Assembly (NCBI GenBank): GCA_025449115.1
Contig: JAHLKC010000020.1
Coordinates: 332,786-396,785 of the forward strand
Reading direction: 5' to 3'
Origin: Chytridium lagenaria
Lineage: Eukaryota; Chytridiomycota; Chytridiomycetes; Chytridiales; Chytridiaceae
DNA length: 64,000 nucleotides
The position numbers and the translations under genes were made by a program. The notes beneath the pieces are model-generated. The model searched no databases. It saw only the letters and a list, made by a program, of their open reading frames with translations, and was not told the origin of the DNA. Shown piece after piece: positions 12,046 to 25,191 of this stretch. Numbering within the stretch: the first letter of the stretch is position 1; every line of letters begins with the position of its first letter.

Positions 12046-14693
12046 TTAAAGACCGGTAGAGAGAGGATACTGCGTTACATTATACGGCGTGAACCTGAAC
12101 CCATTTGACGGATTCGGCGGCACAGGAGCGTTTTGGTGGAACGTGTTCCCCATGGATGCATGCGGGACGGAATACATAGACGCGCCAAGAATATACCGAT
12201 GGTTGGGATGCGCCGTCATGGATTGACGAGAAGAGTTGGGTTGAACCATAGGTTGAGTATAGTTCTGATATGGGGGCATTTTCCCCAACAAATCATCATC
12301 CAGCATTGCCATCACGTCTGATGCGATAACGTCACTTGAGGAACGCGGCATGGAAGGATACATGGGTGGTTTTGGGTGGAATCCTCCGGATGGTATTGAA
12401 GAAATTGGGCGTTGAAGAGATCCTGCTCACTCATTTGACCCTTGGATGACGTTCTTGGAGGAAGTTGTGGATATTGATCATGAGATTTGTACATATACTG
12501 CTGTGACGCAGGTTGCTGATGCGGAAGATGATGACCATAGTTCATCGCCAACCCACCAGTAGCGTAGGGAAGCCCAGAGGGTGTGTTAAATTGCATGGGC
12601 GCGGAAAGCGGTGGAGCGAATCCATTGTTTTGCTGGAAACTTTGCGTTCTCGCCCAATCCATCCCTCCATCACTCATGTAATTTGGTGAAAACCCTGTCG
12701 GATCTGCAAACTGGTTGCTTTGGGGAAAGAGGTCGTGGAATCCGGGATCACTAAATTGACTCAAAGGAGTCGACCCGTGAATATGAACGTCGTGTGAACT
12801 TTCTTGCGCCTGCGCTTTAGGTTCTACACTAAATCCGTTCAACTGGTCCAGCAACGCAACATCAAATGAATGGCGGCGACTGAGGGTTTGTTGAAACGGA
12901 TTATAAGAATTTGGAGTGGGTGAAGGTTCCGAGAAGGCTGCCGACGCGGCCATAGGGTAGTACTGATATGGTTGTGGTCGAATGTACCCTGCATCTTGAA
13001 CGTACACAGGTCCAACGTGTTGAAGAGATGGGAGATGTTGCATTTGTTCCAGTTGCTGGAATTCGTTTAGGTGAGGGAGGAGGATGTTTGGAGAGAATTT
13101 GCGGGCTTTTTGATGTTCAAAAAGAGAGGGAAGTTTGTTTTCTTGGAGCCTTTTGTAGCTGTGTTCCACTTCAGAGACCCAGTTGACAAACTCTTGACGT
13201 TTTAAGATCATTTTATGGCCTAACAGTGAGAGGTAGTCGACCTAAGATAAAATATTGTAAGGAAACATTGCTTGTAGAGCTGTTTTGTTTACCTCTGCTC
13301 TGTTGATTGTGCCAATGTCGGTTCTGGATAGATCACTCCAGGTGCGATTTGTAAATGTGCTAAAAGGAGAGAGAAAATTAGGATTCTGTTCTTGACATAC
13401 TGTAAAGTTGAGGTACATAATAAGGTAAAAGTTGAAGGAGTGTGAGCATGTATCATACTTACTGATCATCAAGGACTTTGTTGGCAAGAAGAATGCCGAT
13501 AGTAAAATCAAGCTTTTCGGAACTATTCGGATCGGTCACTCTTATCATACAAACTTTATATATGAAATGGAGTGCAAGAACCGCGATGCTTCTTGACTAT
13601 AATATTAATTAGCAATCGGTCACCAGCGCATATAACAACGGAAGAGAAAAGATCAAACTCACCACATCAGTCGTAGTCAACACCGTCTCGATATACTCGA
13701 CAAAGTCTTTCTCGTGAGCACAACACACAGTCCTATTCGAAGATGCCGGAATATTGCCCTTCCTACCATCTTTCTCACTATGACTATGCCAGCCCCTACA
13801 TAATGCCACGAATTTCGCGATAAACCGTGCAAGGTATTTGAGGTTTTTGGGGAGTCCCGGAGCTTCTCCCAACTCTGCGGTTTTTCGGTAAGACTCTCTT
13901 TCGGCCGCTTCTGCGGCGGATGAAGCTTGAGTGGGGAAGGATTGGAGGGAAGAAGTTCTACGAGGAAGTTTTGAGAGAGTTTGATGAAAGGATTCAACGG
14001 ATGGCGGGTCGGAGATGAGGGATGCGATGGGAAAGGAACGTTGGTTGTGGTAATCCAGGCTGGTCCGTGATGATGTAGTGTTTTCGTTGTGGTAAACGGG
14101 CGGGTATTAAGGTCAAATGATGGTGTGAGAGTGAATTCCGGTGATAGTGGGGTGATGGGTTGGTATTGTGAGATGGGATTATTGTGGTTGTTGTTGTTGT
14201 AGTGGGTGTTTTTCGTTGCCGAGCCAAAGTTGGAGGAGGGTGATGGACCGTAAGAAGATGGCGAGGAGATGAAGGGTACGTCAAACGGTGTAAAGTCGAT
14301 GCTGAGAAGCGGAGTCTGCAAAGATGCTCTGTGCCCTGCAATCTCTGCCCCGACATGACCATAGTAACCCTGATCCATTGCCTTTGTTTTTGAATTTCTT
14401 GAAGACCTGCTATGACCTCGTTGCGCTATTTCCGCCATGATACCGGTTTTTGGCTTCTTTGCAGATGATTTTTTCTTTAAAGTAGCAGTGGTGTCGGTTG
14501 ACTGATGCCTTCCGTACGGCTCCACAGCGTCGCGAAGGCGACTTGAACGCCCGTCCTTTATTGTTGCGGAACCCAGCGTGGTGAGTGCCCAGAGGGGATA
14601 TGTGTTTGATGCTTGGGCTTCCTCACAGGTGGTGGGATGCGACAAGCAACGGGTTGAAGGGACGACCACGACGACGATGACGACGGGGTTCAA
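12046..14693 (-). CDS. Pho80/Pcl-type cyclin
   Basis: Regulatory subunit for a cyclin-dependent kinase. A long disordered N-terminus (Ser/Pro/His/Asn-rich) precedes the cyclin box. The box reads across four exons: EKDFVEYIETVLTTTDV, SIAVLALHFIYKVCMIRV, then KLDFTIGILLANKVLDDH, TFTNRTWSDLSRTDIGTINR and VDYLSLLGHKMILKRQEFVNW. LANKxLDD followed by YTNRTW and NRxE is the signature of the Pho80/Pcl cyclins. Introns near 13,620-13,660, 13,357-13,462 and 13,244-13,293 join in phase. A Gln/Pro/Tyr-rich C-terminal tail of about 350 residues follows and ends YPLSTGL at 12,046. Frame breaks occur near 13,850 and 12,365. The start could be the ATG at 14,693 or an in-frame one at 14,438. Fungal relatives control phosphate signalling, glycogen and G1 morphogenesis; the partner kinase here is unknown. 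Confidence 0.8.
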
Positions 14694-14699
14694 GCAGAG

Positions 14700-16976
14700 T
14701 TGTGTTTTGAAGCTGCTTTTCAGTCGACAAGCCCTGACAAGGCTGAAATTGTTGACCAGGCAAAAACAGTCGCAGACCCAGATCGACGATGGCCTTCACG
14801 AGCGGGTGTGAGGGACGGTTTTCCAGTGACGGATCCCTGCAGCTTGATACCCTCCGAGGTGATGGGAGGATGGAGTGAGATCCTGATGGGTGATGGGACA
14901 GGATCGCGGGATAGCAGATGAGGAATTTGGGCCTGTGATGTGAGACAGGCGGGCTGAAATTGAGGCTCCGATTTGAGGCAGGCTGGGTTTGGGCGGGCGA
15001 TGCACGGCGAGTGGTAAAGCTGCTTAGCGACCACGGGGTGGAGGTGCGTAGCAACGGCAAGCGGGATGACGGCTGCCGAGCGTAGCAACAAGTGCGTGAG
15101 GAGGCTGCAAGGAGCTACAACGACGTTTGCGCTGATGAGTGTCGAGTGCAGAGAAATAAAATGGGTGGAGAACCCTGTTTTTGTGAATAATTAAATGTAC
15201 CCCAATATTACAGACGATGCTTGACACACACGGTCCGAAATAGGCCACTGGGAGAAGGAGGAAGTGAGGGGGAGGAAGGACCACTTTGTTTGTTTTTTAC
15301 TAATTTGGTTTTTTTGTTCTTTTTCTTTCTCCCCCCCCAAATAAATCCCTTTGTTTTTTTTTTTGTTGTTGTCGCAGGTGTTTTTTATTCCATTTTCTTT
15401 TCATATGTACATTATTTGTTTTTTCGTTTCTTTTTCTTCTTTTCTTTCCCTCAACAAATCATTAGCGCGCATCTCGCTCGTTCTTTCTTTCTTCCGCCCC
15501 GCTCCTATCGCCCATTGTTGTTGTTTTGGGTGCAGCGAGTTGTTTTGGTCTGTGCTGTGTGTGTGCCTCGCGGACCTTTTCGTTCGTACTCCAAAAGATT
15601 GACGCGCCTGACAACGAGAATTTAATTTTTTAAAAGTCAGCCAGAGTCCTCTGATTCGAACCACTGCTGGTTTTTGCTGCCTGAAAAGAGGGACGCGGTG
15701 CTCTAACGAGGGGGATCGCCTTCGAGCCGTCTGGAACTGAAGCTCATTGGGTCCATCCATGATGTGGCGAGATGCCGTCCACCTAATTGAAAGCTTAGTG
15801 GGGATCAGGCTGCCTGCAGTACATGAGCTGCAGGGATAAACCTTTGATGGCCTCTGTCCTCACTCGTCAAGTTTATTCAACGAACAAACCACGGATCTTC
15901 AAATATTTACAGCCTCAGACAATAATGCTCATATGATGCACTCAATGCAGCACTGCTGTAGAGCTGGCTATACCCATCGTCACGTCTTATACAGCAATTA
16001 AAGGTGAGCGCACCTTTCGAGTCTTTGAGTATGCCAAATTACGACATCTTATTGATGGGGACTTTGTTTGATTCTCTATAAAGACAGATCCAGTTGCGAG
16101 GCGTCAATTACCTACCTCTGGATGAGAATTGATATAATTATACGTTTTAAAGGTCGGCCAGCTGTAAGGGACGTACTTCGGACTGCAGGGCGTAGGCTTT
16201 AGAGGTCGATCGAGAGCCAATATGCTAAAGGCCGCTTTACGATTAGAATGAAAATGAGAAGGATTTACGGTGTCTCTTGAGTCTGCACGTCGTGACTAGG
16301 GTCGCTCTTGCCGAACATCCTTCCGCCCCCTCTGCGCGCCTTGGAGACAGCCATTGTTCCTTAATGTAAATGTGCCATGAACCTTGATATACTTTACAGC
16401 CGATCTATATGGCATGTAAGAGTGAGAAGGATTAGCAATCCAAAGATCGCTGTTGCAGGCCGTCCTTGAAATGAAATCTTGCACGTCTGGATGCCGCCAT
16501 GTAGAAAGGTCGAGTCAGAGAACATACTGCGCCGCTTGACACAATGAACGTGGGCCGTCTATGACCGATACTGTTTTAACCGTAGACGATCTATACTCTT
16601 ATCACCTTACGAGAGAATTCGGGTGGTCTTCTTTAAATGAATTAAATAATGGTACCCTTGACGAGGTCTAACATGAATAAAGCTGCACCAAGAAACTTAT
16701 CAAAAGTCCTCGAGGCTTACTAGAACGGGCAAGGAACTTCCGTAAACGATAACTCGGAGCGTTGATTGATTGGGGGTTTTAAAAAAAGACAATGTCTACT
16801 CAAAGGAGGCCTCCTTTGGTTACAGTTCTCGATTGAGCCCTTCCAGAAAACACCCTTAATCGTACACCAAAACGAAAGAATATCCATATTGGCCTTTGAA
16901 GACTATCTCAAAGTATTTACCACAGCGATACTAGTGTCCAGGCTACGACAAAATGGACGCTCTTCCTAACGCATAA
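14700..16976. other. Long intergenic region without a recognised gene
   Basis: About 2.3 kb between the divergent cyclin and Cys-rich genes. A pyrimidine-rich tract of T and C runs covers about 15,285-15,510. The rest (15,640-16,900) has more balanced composition and only short ORFs that I cannot support. A tRNA-like box at about 15,640-15,720 was examined and rejected. Confidence 0.5.
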
Positions 16977-19776
16977 TGGACATTGAACCTTCTGAAGCTG
17001 CGGCAGCGCAACTCGCCTCCAACTGAAAAGATCAACCTCTCCATCTCCGATTTCGCCTCCTCCGACCACATCGACAACGCACACACCCTCTCCATGCCAT
17101 CCATTCCCACCCCTTCTGCTTTGTCCAACTATGGAAGCATAATCGAAGGCGTGGACTCTACCAAGATTTCGGCGTCTCTGCCAGCGTTGAGTGTAAGGGA
17201 CGTCGTGGAGGATGCTGGGAGCCCAACGGATGACGTGCCATTGACGGTCTTTGCGGCACAGAGTGGAGCGGTCTCGCCAGGGTCGAGTCCTACGGATAAC
17301 GTGTCGCTGGCCGTTTTTGCGGCCGGCAATCCAGCGGCAGCGGCGCAACTGAGGCAGGACGCATTACGGGAGCAACGTGAGTGTTTTTCAACTATCCGGC
17401 TTTAAAGTTTTCGTTATTCGCATCTGTGTACATAGATGAACTTTCCTTGCTTTATCCATGTCGTTTCTAACCCCCACGCAGAAATCGCTCTCGCAGACGA
17501 AGAAAACGACAGCGATGAGGATGATCTCCCCCTCTCCCAATACTCTCGTGGTGATCCGCCTCCCTCCACTCCCGCTATACCCAACAATCTCGTCCCAACC
17601 ACACCTACGCCTCCTCCACCCGTTCCCATCTCGACAGTGTCAACCCCATTTTCCCTCAACACACCTCTCATCCACCCCACCCGCCCCGCGAACGTCGCGG
17701 CTCCAACGCCTCCGCATCCACATTCGCGTCCTTCTCACCTCAATCCCATCAACCCCTGGATGCTAACGCACAAGCCCTTGCTGCGACCGTTGCGCATTTG
17801 ATTTTGTTGAGGTTTGAGCCTTGGATGGCTGAGACGAGTAGAACTTTAAGGGCTATGGATCATGCGATTTATAACCTTGAGAATAAGAATGGGGATGCGG
17901 AAAGTGGATTTGATGTGAGGGGGGATACTAGACCTCCGAAATGTGATCGTGAGTTTCATTTTTTCCATCCCTCTGCTGTCTTCTGTACTTTTTCTCCGTT
18001 CACGTTTCTCCTCCCTGTTCTCTTTCTCTTACGTTATTTATCAAAACTTCGCCTAAGTCGTCTAACTTCATTTCACAGACTGTGGCCATGACGTTGGCAT
18101 TGGCAAATCCGGCACACTCCTGTTCGAAAGCACCCGTCGCCACGAAGAACGCATCCTCGACGGTCGACTCGGCCATCCGCTCCTCTCCATCGAAAAAGAC
18201 CTTCAAGACGATTACTTTAAAATCGCCAATTCCCTTGCTTCCAAACACAACTCCGCGCACAAGCCGAACAGCAGGCAACGGCGGATGCGCAACATGCTCA
18301 ACAGAATGCTGGGAATAAAAAGTTGTTGAATTTACCGGGGTTGACGGGAGATGGAGCTGTGCCGGGGCCTGGGCAGGCGAGGATTGAAACAGTACCGAAA
18401 CGACAGCAGTGTTTGAGATGTGATGGTGAGCATTAAGCGAGTTTTTGGTTGATAGGGTTTTGTTTGTTTTTTTTCGACAACGTGGGCTAATTGGTTTTTT
18501 AAGGGTTTGGATTTATTCATAACCCGAAGAGCAAGAAGAAGCATAATCAAGCAAAGAATGTGCAGTGCAAAAAGTGCCTCACTTGCAAGCGTATGTCTTT
18601 ACTAAATCTTCTGGTGTTTTTTTTTTTATTTACTTACCCTAAATCAATTTCCAATGTTTTCGATAGTCTGCACCGGCACTGGTATTCTTATGAACGTTCA
18701 ACCATGCAAAGACTGTGGGGGTGAGTACTTTTCTTTCTAATGCATTTTTACGCACATCTTTAACACCCACTCCCATTATTCAGCCAACGGTTTCCTCCAC
18801 CCCGGAAGCGAAACCTGCCGTCTCGGTGTTGGCTGCGAAGAAGGCTGCGTCGACTGCCAAACCTGTTCCGGCTCTGGCTCGTTGACGACGAGAACCGCCC
18901 ATCCCCCGTCACCGGGTGGATCCCTACAAAGGGTCTCCTCGCCAACCATCCCGAACTCCGATCTCCTGTTGGTGATCGCCCAGGTCGTCCACGGTCGGCT
19001 TCGAGATCTCATGATACCGTCAATAAAAGACCTGGGAGTCTCCTTAACTCGGATGGATCCCTTGACGACGCGTCGTTGTCTGGAAGTCGTGCTGATGCGT
19101 TTGGTGACGATGGTCGATCCATTCTCAGTAACCACACTGGACAAGTCGCGTCAAGTGAACATACTCTTCAACAACAGCAGCTTTCCGTTCACCCCGACTC
19201 TCGAAGAGTCTCCACGTCCTCTGCTGCGAGAGAATTCTCCCGCTCTCCAAGTGCAAAGTCCTTTGCAGCTGATACCAATACACTTGGAGTCGAGTCTTTC
19301 AGCGAGGGAAGACGTGCGTCAGCTACTAGCGAAAGTTCTCGCTCCGTGGCGGAATCTTCCGACCTTAGCCCGCAAAAAGCACCAGCGCGTGACTCCACAG
19401 CCTCCGCAGCACGTCGTCCCCGCTCCCACACCACCAGCAGCATCGCCAAAAACCCTCTCGACTTTATCAAAGGCGGTCTCAGTCGTTCCGGAAGTCAAAA
19501 AAGCTTTGATACCGGATCCATCGTCACGATCCCAGTTGAGAACGTCACCACAATAAAGACAAGAGTCCATTCAATGCCCTCAAGACGGCATTCAGTCGAT
19601 CGTCGAGTACAAAGTCGTTTAACTATGAGGTGTCGGATGCCGAGGTTGGAGATGGGAAGGGTTTGAGGGTTGCGGATGAGTCGAATAGGACGTTGAGTCG
19701 ATCGACCAGCAGTAAATCATTTGCAGTTGATGTGGATTCGGTGTTGCAGGCTGGGGGACAGATTACTGTGGAGTAG
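16977..19776 (+). CDS. Protein with DnaJ-like CxxCxGxG cysteine-rich domain
   Basis: The start ATG at 16,977 opens MDIEPSEAAAAQLASN; one base is then lost before EKINLSISDFASSDHI. A Pro/Asp-rich region follows (ENDSDEDDLPLSQYSRGDPP). Across introns at about 17,377-17,480, 17,950-18,079, 18,425-18,509, 18,591-18,667 and 18,721-18,782 comes a zinc-binding core: QQCLRCDGFGFIHNPKSKKK, NVQCKKCLTCKVCTGTGIL, MNVQPCKDCGANGFLHPGSE, then CRLGVGCEEGCVDCQTCSGS. Repeated CxxCxGxG resembles the DnaJ cysteine-rich fold, but no J domain is seen. The C-terminal 250 residues are Ser-rich with repeated SRSxSxKSF motifs (FSRSPSAKSFAAD, LSRSGSQKSFDTG, FSRSSSTKSFNYE, LSRSTSSKSFAVD), likely phosphorylation targets. 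Stop at 19,774-19,776. The function is unknown. Confidence 0.65.
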
Positions 19777-20126
19777 ATACTTTGCAGCGCCTTCCTTATT
19801 ATGCTCGGTCTTTTCCTTTCCTTTACTCATCGTTTTCATATCGGTTTTCCATCGTCTGATATTTTATCTTTTTACGCTCTGCCTTTTTTTTTACATTTCA
19901 GTTTTCGGCTTTGTCGCGCTGTTAAGATACCTTTTTCATCATCTTTTATCGATGGAGATTCTTTTCAAATATTCATGCAATAAAATAAGGAATGATATTT
20001 CTCCGAGGTGTCTCAGCTGTCTCCTGTGTGCTGTGTGCTGGTTATATCACCTGGAATATTTCTTTAAAGGTTGTAAGTCTGTTTAGACTTGAATTCCGTA
20101 TCATCACATAAAAAAAAAAAGTCTTC

Positions 20127-22796
20127 ATGACGCCGTCAAGCGAATTACGGTGGGATGCCTTGACGCGTCCGGAAATCATGACTGCTTTTATGAAAGAGCG
20201 GGGAGCCTTTGATTGGGGTAAAGTGCCTTTGTTGACCTCATATTACCATCGACTACCAAAGACTCTACTTGCATCTCGACACTACCAGAAAGATGCCGCG
20301 GGCCAGCTATCTTCGGGTCCCGTCCACTGATCCTTTGGATGATGAAGACGACGCCTCACCACAGCATCTCACCCTCTCCATCCCCTCCCCAAAACGTATT
20401 TTCAGTCCTATCTCCCCGTTCACAGAGGATGACACCGCATCGCCCCTAGAAAGAGGCCACTTGATCCGTTTGGTCGGGCTTCCAGAAACCCATCCTCGAC
20501 AGCCGTCTCATCCAAATCCATCATCCCAATATCAGCCAAGAAAGGAGACAGCGAAGCGGAAACAAGCCCTCAAATCAGCGCACCCGCGTCTTCCTCATCA
20601 AACAGCAGAGGATTGCTCTGCAAACCATGATCGCGACAGAGGAAGCTAAAGAGAAAGAAAGGTTCATGGCATCTGGCATATTATCGCCAACACCAGCGCA
20701 GGCCTTTTCTGGATCATACGATGAACTTGGAAGACCGATTGTGGATGTCATTGATTCGTTGAATGAGGATCCGTTCACGTTGGAGAGTTTTGAGGCTATG
20801 ATAAAAAGTCATGCGAATCGAGGAAGGGATTTCATAGTTGCGCGGGTGACGACGGTGGATCCGAATGATGAAAATAGGTTTTATTACTCTTACTACGCTG
20901 CGCATCATATCAATAAGGTCCTGTTTCGTACGCAGCCTGAAGAAGGACTTCTTCATCGAATGAAGGCGCGAATGTAAGTCGACGTGCGCTTTTGTTGAAG
21001 AAACTTTTTCTTTCAGTGCAAGCTGACTTTATTTGCATAAGCCCTTGAACAATATGATTATTGTAGGCGATGTCCACTATTACGGTACGTATTCTTTTCA
21101 ACATTAGCTTGTTCTTTTTACAACTTGTGATTCTTTCTAACAACGGCCGTCATTTACAGCCATCAAAGCAATTGCGGTAAACTTGACAAGGGTATGCGGT
21201 AGCGCCGTCGTCAGACGCAAATCACAGAATCCATCAGCACCCTCCTCTCCGCCATCACCAACACCATCAAATACGCCGGCGAAAATCTCCTCGCCGCAGC
21301 GTCCCGTGTGCGCAGCCCAACCATGAGCCCAACCCTCTTGTTCGAAGCTCCAGACGAGGAACGTTGTTTAGAATCACCGTCAACGTCTCCACTTTTTGCT
21401 TACTTTTCGGATATCCCTGCCGGAGAAGAAGCGTGACGTCGCCGACGGGTTCGTTTGATGATAGAAACACGTCTGCTGCGATGGCGCGGCTGGCGTATAA
21501 GATGAAACGGTTGGCGTATGTTTTGAGCTTGGGACAAACGGGGGAGCCGGGGTTTGCGGTGGCGAAGGAGAAGCGGTTACATCTTTTGATGAAGCCAGAG
21601 GCTTTGCTTGAGGAAAGGGACGAGATTAATGGTTTTGGCAGGCCCAAAAAACTACGTTGAGGAGGGGGTCTGCGGACGACGCAGCCGTTGATATATCAAG
21701 CAAATCATCCGGAAGCCTCGTTAAGAGTTCTCAGACTGCGGGTTAAAATGGTCACGCCGTCGGCGTATTCAGCCTACAGAAATGTCAAGTCGATCTCATT
21801 CCTTAACGAGGCCACGTCAAAGACATTATTAAGTCTAGAAGATTGGATGCGAGATCACGATTTCACAGTTTCGCCAACTTCTCCCTTCCGGATCGTATCG
21901 CCGACAGCCGCTTTGCCGCAAAACGACATTGGTGAAAAGTAACACCGTCAACGTCAGATAGCTCCAGGCTTGAACATCCTCTCGTAGATCTCAGCGAAGT
22001 GGGGCCAGTTTCAAAAGGACAAAGCAGCAAGGACGCAACAAATCTTGCGGCTGCTAAAGCACATATCCAGCATCTTCAAGTACCGTCAATTTTCACGCGG
22101 GAAGCGCAAGGACAAGAAATTAGGAGGTGGAGTAAAATCATCAACTCATACGTCAAACCCATCCACAATAAAAAACGTCGGCTCTCCCCTCCCCAAATCT
22201 CCTGTCCCACGTCTCTACTATACGGCGGAATTTATTGGCACAGACGACGATTTTCTCATGAAAGCCACCACGCGCACTTATTTCAAAGAAAACGCGCTTG
22301 ATCCTGATGACGCTGTGCTCTTCACGATCCCGGGGTCTGTTAATGAAACGGTAGATGGGGAGCAGCATCCGGCCCTTTTGAATTTTTGTGTTTGCGGTTA
22401 GAGAGCAGGAGGGTGAAGATGGGGAGGTCTGGAGAAATTTAGGGAATAGAAGCGATTAGAGCTTTGATTGTGTTTTATTGTGGGTTGGGGTTTGTGCTAG
22501 TGAAGTTTTTTGGTGAGTTGTGTTCTGAAGTTTCTCTATTATTATTTATTTTCTGTGTTATCCAGTAAGGTTAACTAATGCTTTTTTTCATTTTACGTAA
22601 ATAGTTCCAGCGGCATATACATTTGTAAGTATAACGTCGTTTCACGGCTAACCCCCATTCACCTCCACTCTCCCCTTCCCACCCCACCCTCATCTTCCTT
22701 ATTTACTAACATAATTCATTCCGATTGCCATATCTTTAGATCATATCGTTTCTACTCATTTTCTTCCTCTGCTTGGTCCTCGTGCTCTGCCTTTGA
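20127..22796 (+). CDS. Uncharacterised tail-anchored membrane protein
   Basis: The start ATG at 20,127 opens MTPSSELRWDALTRPEIMTA, then FMKERGAFDWGKVPLLTSYY. A Ser/Pro-rich region is followed by a conserved-looking block: YDELGRPIVDVIDSLNEDPF, LESFEAMIKSHANRGRDF, NRFYYSYYAAHHINKVLF and NNMIIVGDVHYY. A Ser-rich linker with several frame breaks leads to YTAEFIGTDDDFLMKATTR and YFKENALDPDDAVLFTIP. The end carries two hydrophobic segments over two short introns: ALIVFYCGLGFVLVKFF and IISFLLIFFLCLVLVLCL, stop at 22,794-22,796. The two blocks with anchored ends suggest a cytoplasm-facing protein held in an endomembrane or plasma membrane. I do not recognise a characterised family. Confidence 0.55.
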
Positions 22797-23380
22797 AAAC
22801 CGAGTACCTGTATCGTTATGCTCGTCAACGCGTTAATCTAATTTTCCACGATAATAAAATAATAATTTATTTTGTTTTAGTTATTGCACGATTCAACTTA
22901 GCTTTACTTTTACAGAAAAAAACTATATTTAATTGACGTGATATTTATGACGCATCATTAAGATAATTGCACGTTTCAGCTCAAATAACGCAAATTGCCT
23001 CATGCGAACGGCTGATTCGATCGCTGAGAACAATGGAATATCTGGAAGGTTCACCTGGATGTTAAGCTAAGAGTCATTACGTGGCCAATCAGGCACCACC
23101 TTGTCTACTCTGTGTCTAAAGGCTGGGGATGCAAGGACCGAACAAAAACAAACTCGAAGGAACCGTCATTTATTGAGATTGGCTTTAGAACCGCCAAGAA
23201 CCAGATTAACTAGATATCGACATTTTGACGACGAAGGGGGAAGGCTCCATCAACTTTCCAGAGAGAAGACATATCAGGGAAATAGCACACCATAAATGAC
23301 ATCAACAGAGGAGAGTTACGGAGGAGAGGCAGGTTTCAGGCATGTAACGCGCATCCTCACACTTTAAAAATCATACACAG

Positions 23381-24877
23381 GTCCCATTCGACTTCCCCCT
23401 AATCCCGACAACAACGACGCCAACGACAACGGCAATGAAGCCGTCGCCACCGTAACGCAATACATTGTCGTGGTGGAAAACACCCAAGTCCCATCGAAAC
23501 CTTCACAACATCTCGTCGCGTACAATCCAACGGGATATGGGTTCAACCCAAATGAGGTGGTTTTAAGGGAGAGACAGATTCCTGCTGAGAAGGGCGGATT
23601 GACGAGGACAAACTTGCCGTCTCTCATCTCACCCGAGCCCGTTGTATGGTCCACAAAACACCTCCTCAAACACAAACCGCGAAAACAACCGAATCTGCCT
23701 TCTACGCCGTGACCCTTCCCATCATCTTTGTCACCGCCACCGTCATCCTCTGCTTTTCATTCTGTCTCTGCTCTGTTGCACGACACCGGTTGCATGCGCC
23801 TACCCAACTTCACGCGAATCCAAACGCTGATACCGAAAAGGAGAAAAAGAAGAACATTACGTGGACTACCCCATCCGTGAAAACGTCATCCATCGGCGCA
23901 TCCCCTACTAGGGTGACGGCAGGGAAAGAATCGGTTAAACCGGCAACTAAAATTAGCATTGTGACGGATCTAAAGGAGGAGGAGAGAAAATACGGGTTGC
24001 AGTCTCCCGGTGGCAAAAAAGTACCCAAGCGATCATCGAGTATCGGAAACCCGTATTCTCCCCGGCGACAGACTTTGACAGCAGTGCAGTTGGCGTTGAC
24101 GGATTCGCAAAAGCATAAGGGAAAAAAGAGCGGGTTGCTTGGAATGATTACAGCAGGGCTGGGACCGCAACGCCAATCGAGTATAAAGAACATTTCGTCA
24201 CCAACGCAGGTTTATAAAGGCGATCAAATGATTGTAAACTCCACGGGTCAGATCGTATCGCAGGAGCAGGGCAAGCAGTCAGGATTGACTATTTCTACGA
24301 CAAAGGAAGATGAAGTTGAAGATGGGAGGTCGTCGACAACCTCCACCTCATCCTCCATCTCAACTGTATCAAGCGGTGCACCCGAAACAGAGTTCCGATA
24401 CGATTGCATAGTTCCGTGGATTCCTCAACGTTTCGACGAGCTCGCGCTAGCGCCTGGCGACAGCGTCATTGTTTACAAAGTCTACGAAGACGGTGGTGTG
24501 ACGGCAAACACGAGGCTTCGAATGAAGAAGGCGTGTTCCCCATGGCGTGTCTTCGAGGTCGAACGTGGAGTTTCTTTGGTGTCGCTGATGTTGATGTGGA
24601 GGAGGATGAGATGACTATTGCTGGGGTGAAGGACGTTGATGAGCCAGTGGATCTTTCTACGGAGGAATTGGGAGAGACGTACGCGATAAAGCCGAATCAA
24701 AGTGGAGATGCGGTTGTGGAGGGTGGACCTTCGGGACAGTTATCCGAGGCTAGGCTGGAGATGATCAAGAATGAGGGGGTTGAATCGGGCCACCTCCAGT
24801 CCCATCAAAGTCGTCAGCAACTTGATTTTTATTCCCTCAACGTAGCCCCTTTTTGTACGCTTTACATGCATAAATAA
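23381..24877 (+). CDS. Single-pass membrane protein with SH3 domain (Fus1-like layout)
   Basis: The N-terminal exon(s) upstream of 23,381 are not identified; an acceptor-like CACAG precedes the first clear frame. The outer region contains TVTQYIVVVENTQVP and GYGFNPNEVVLRERQIP. The hydrophobic span VTLPIIFVTATVILCFSFCL is followed by basic residues (VARHRLHAP), placing the C-terminus inside. A long Ser/Lys-rich segment leads to an SH3 domain: FRYDCIVPWIPQRFDELALA, PGDSVIVYKVYEDG, then (one base later) WCDGKHEASNEEGVFPMACL. The ALYDY-equivalent, WCDG and FP-xx-L positions are all present. The layout outer domain/TM/SH3 recalls yeast Fus1 and related fungal proteins, which recruit actin and polarity factors at the cortex. 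One frame break lies before the TM span (about 23,640-23,700) and one inside the SH3 domain. Confidence 0.7.
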
Positions 24878-25191
24878 TTACAATGTCCTTTTTGTTTTGG
24901 TCCGTCATGTATTCTGTATCATGAAGTGTGATGCTGGTGTTTCTTCATCAGCGTTATTATGACAAAAGTACCGTCGAACAGTCAAATTGCCTTGTCCAAG
25001 GCAACTACGGTCAACGCCATCTTCCAAGCTCCTTCGCCCTCCATCACCAGCTTCCATCGCTGTCTTTCGCCCTTACGCAATGTCCAAACACGGCCTCATC
25101 TGGATCCGTCAGTCTGCACAATTCTCGGACAAGTTCAGGCTCTTTTTTTTTTTTTTTGAGAATTGTCATCACCACCAACACCACCGTCGTC

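Noticed and set aside
15640..15720. tRNA-like sequence on the minus strand (GTTAGAGCACCGCG ... GGTTCGAATC)
   Set aside because: The A- and B-box-like strings are present, but the acceptor, anticodon and T stems do not pair in any register I tried. At best it is a tRNA relic.
16296..16484. Minus ORF of 62 codons in the long intergenic region
   Set aside because: No motif, no neighbouring exon in phase, and length expected by chance.
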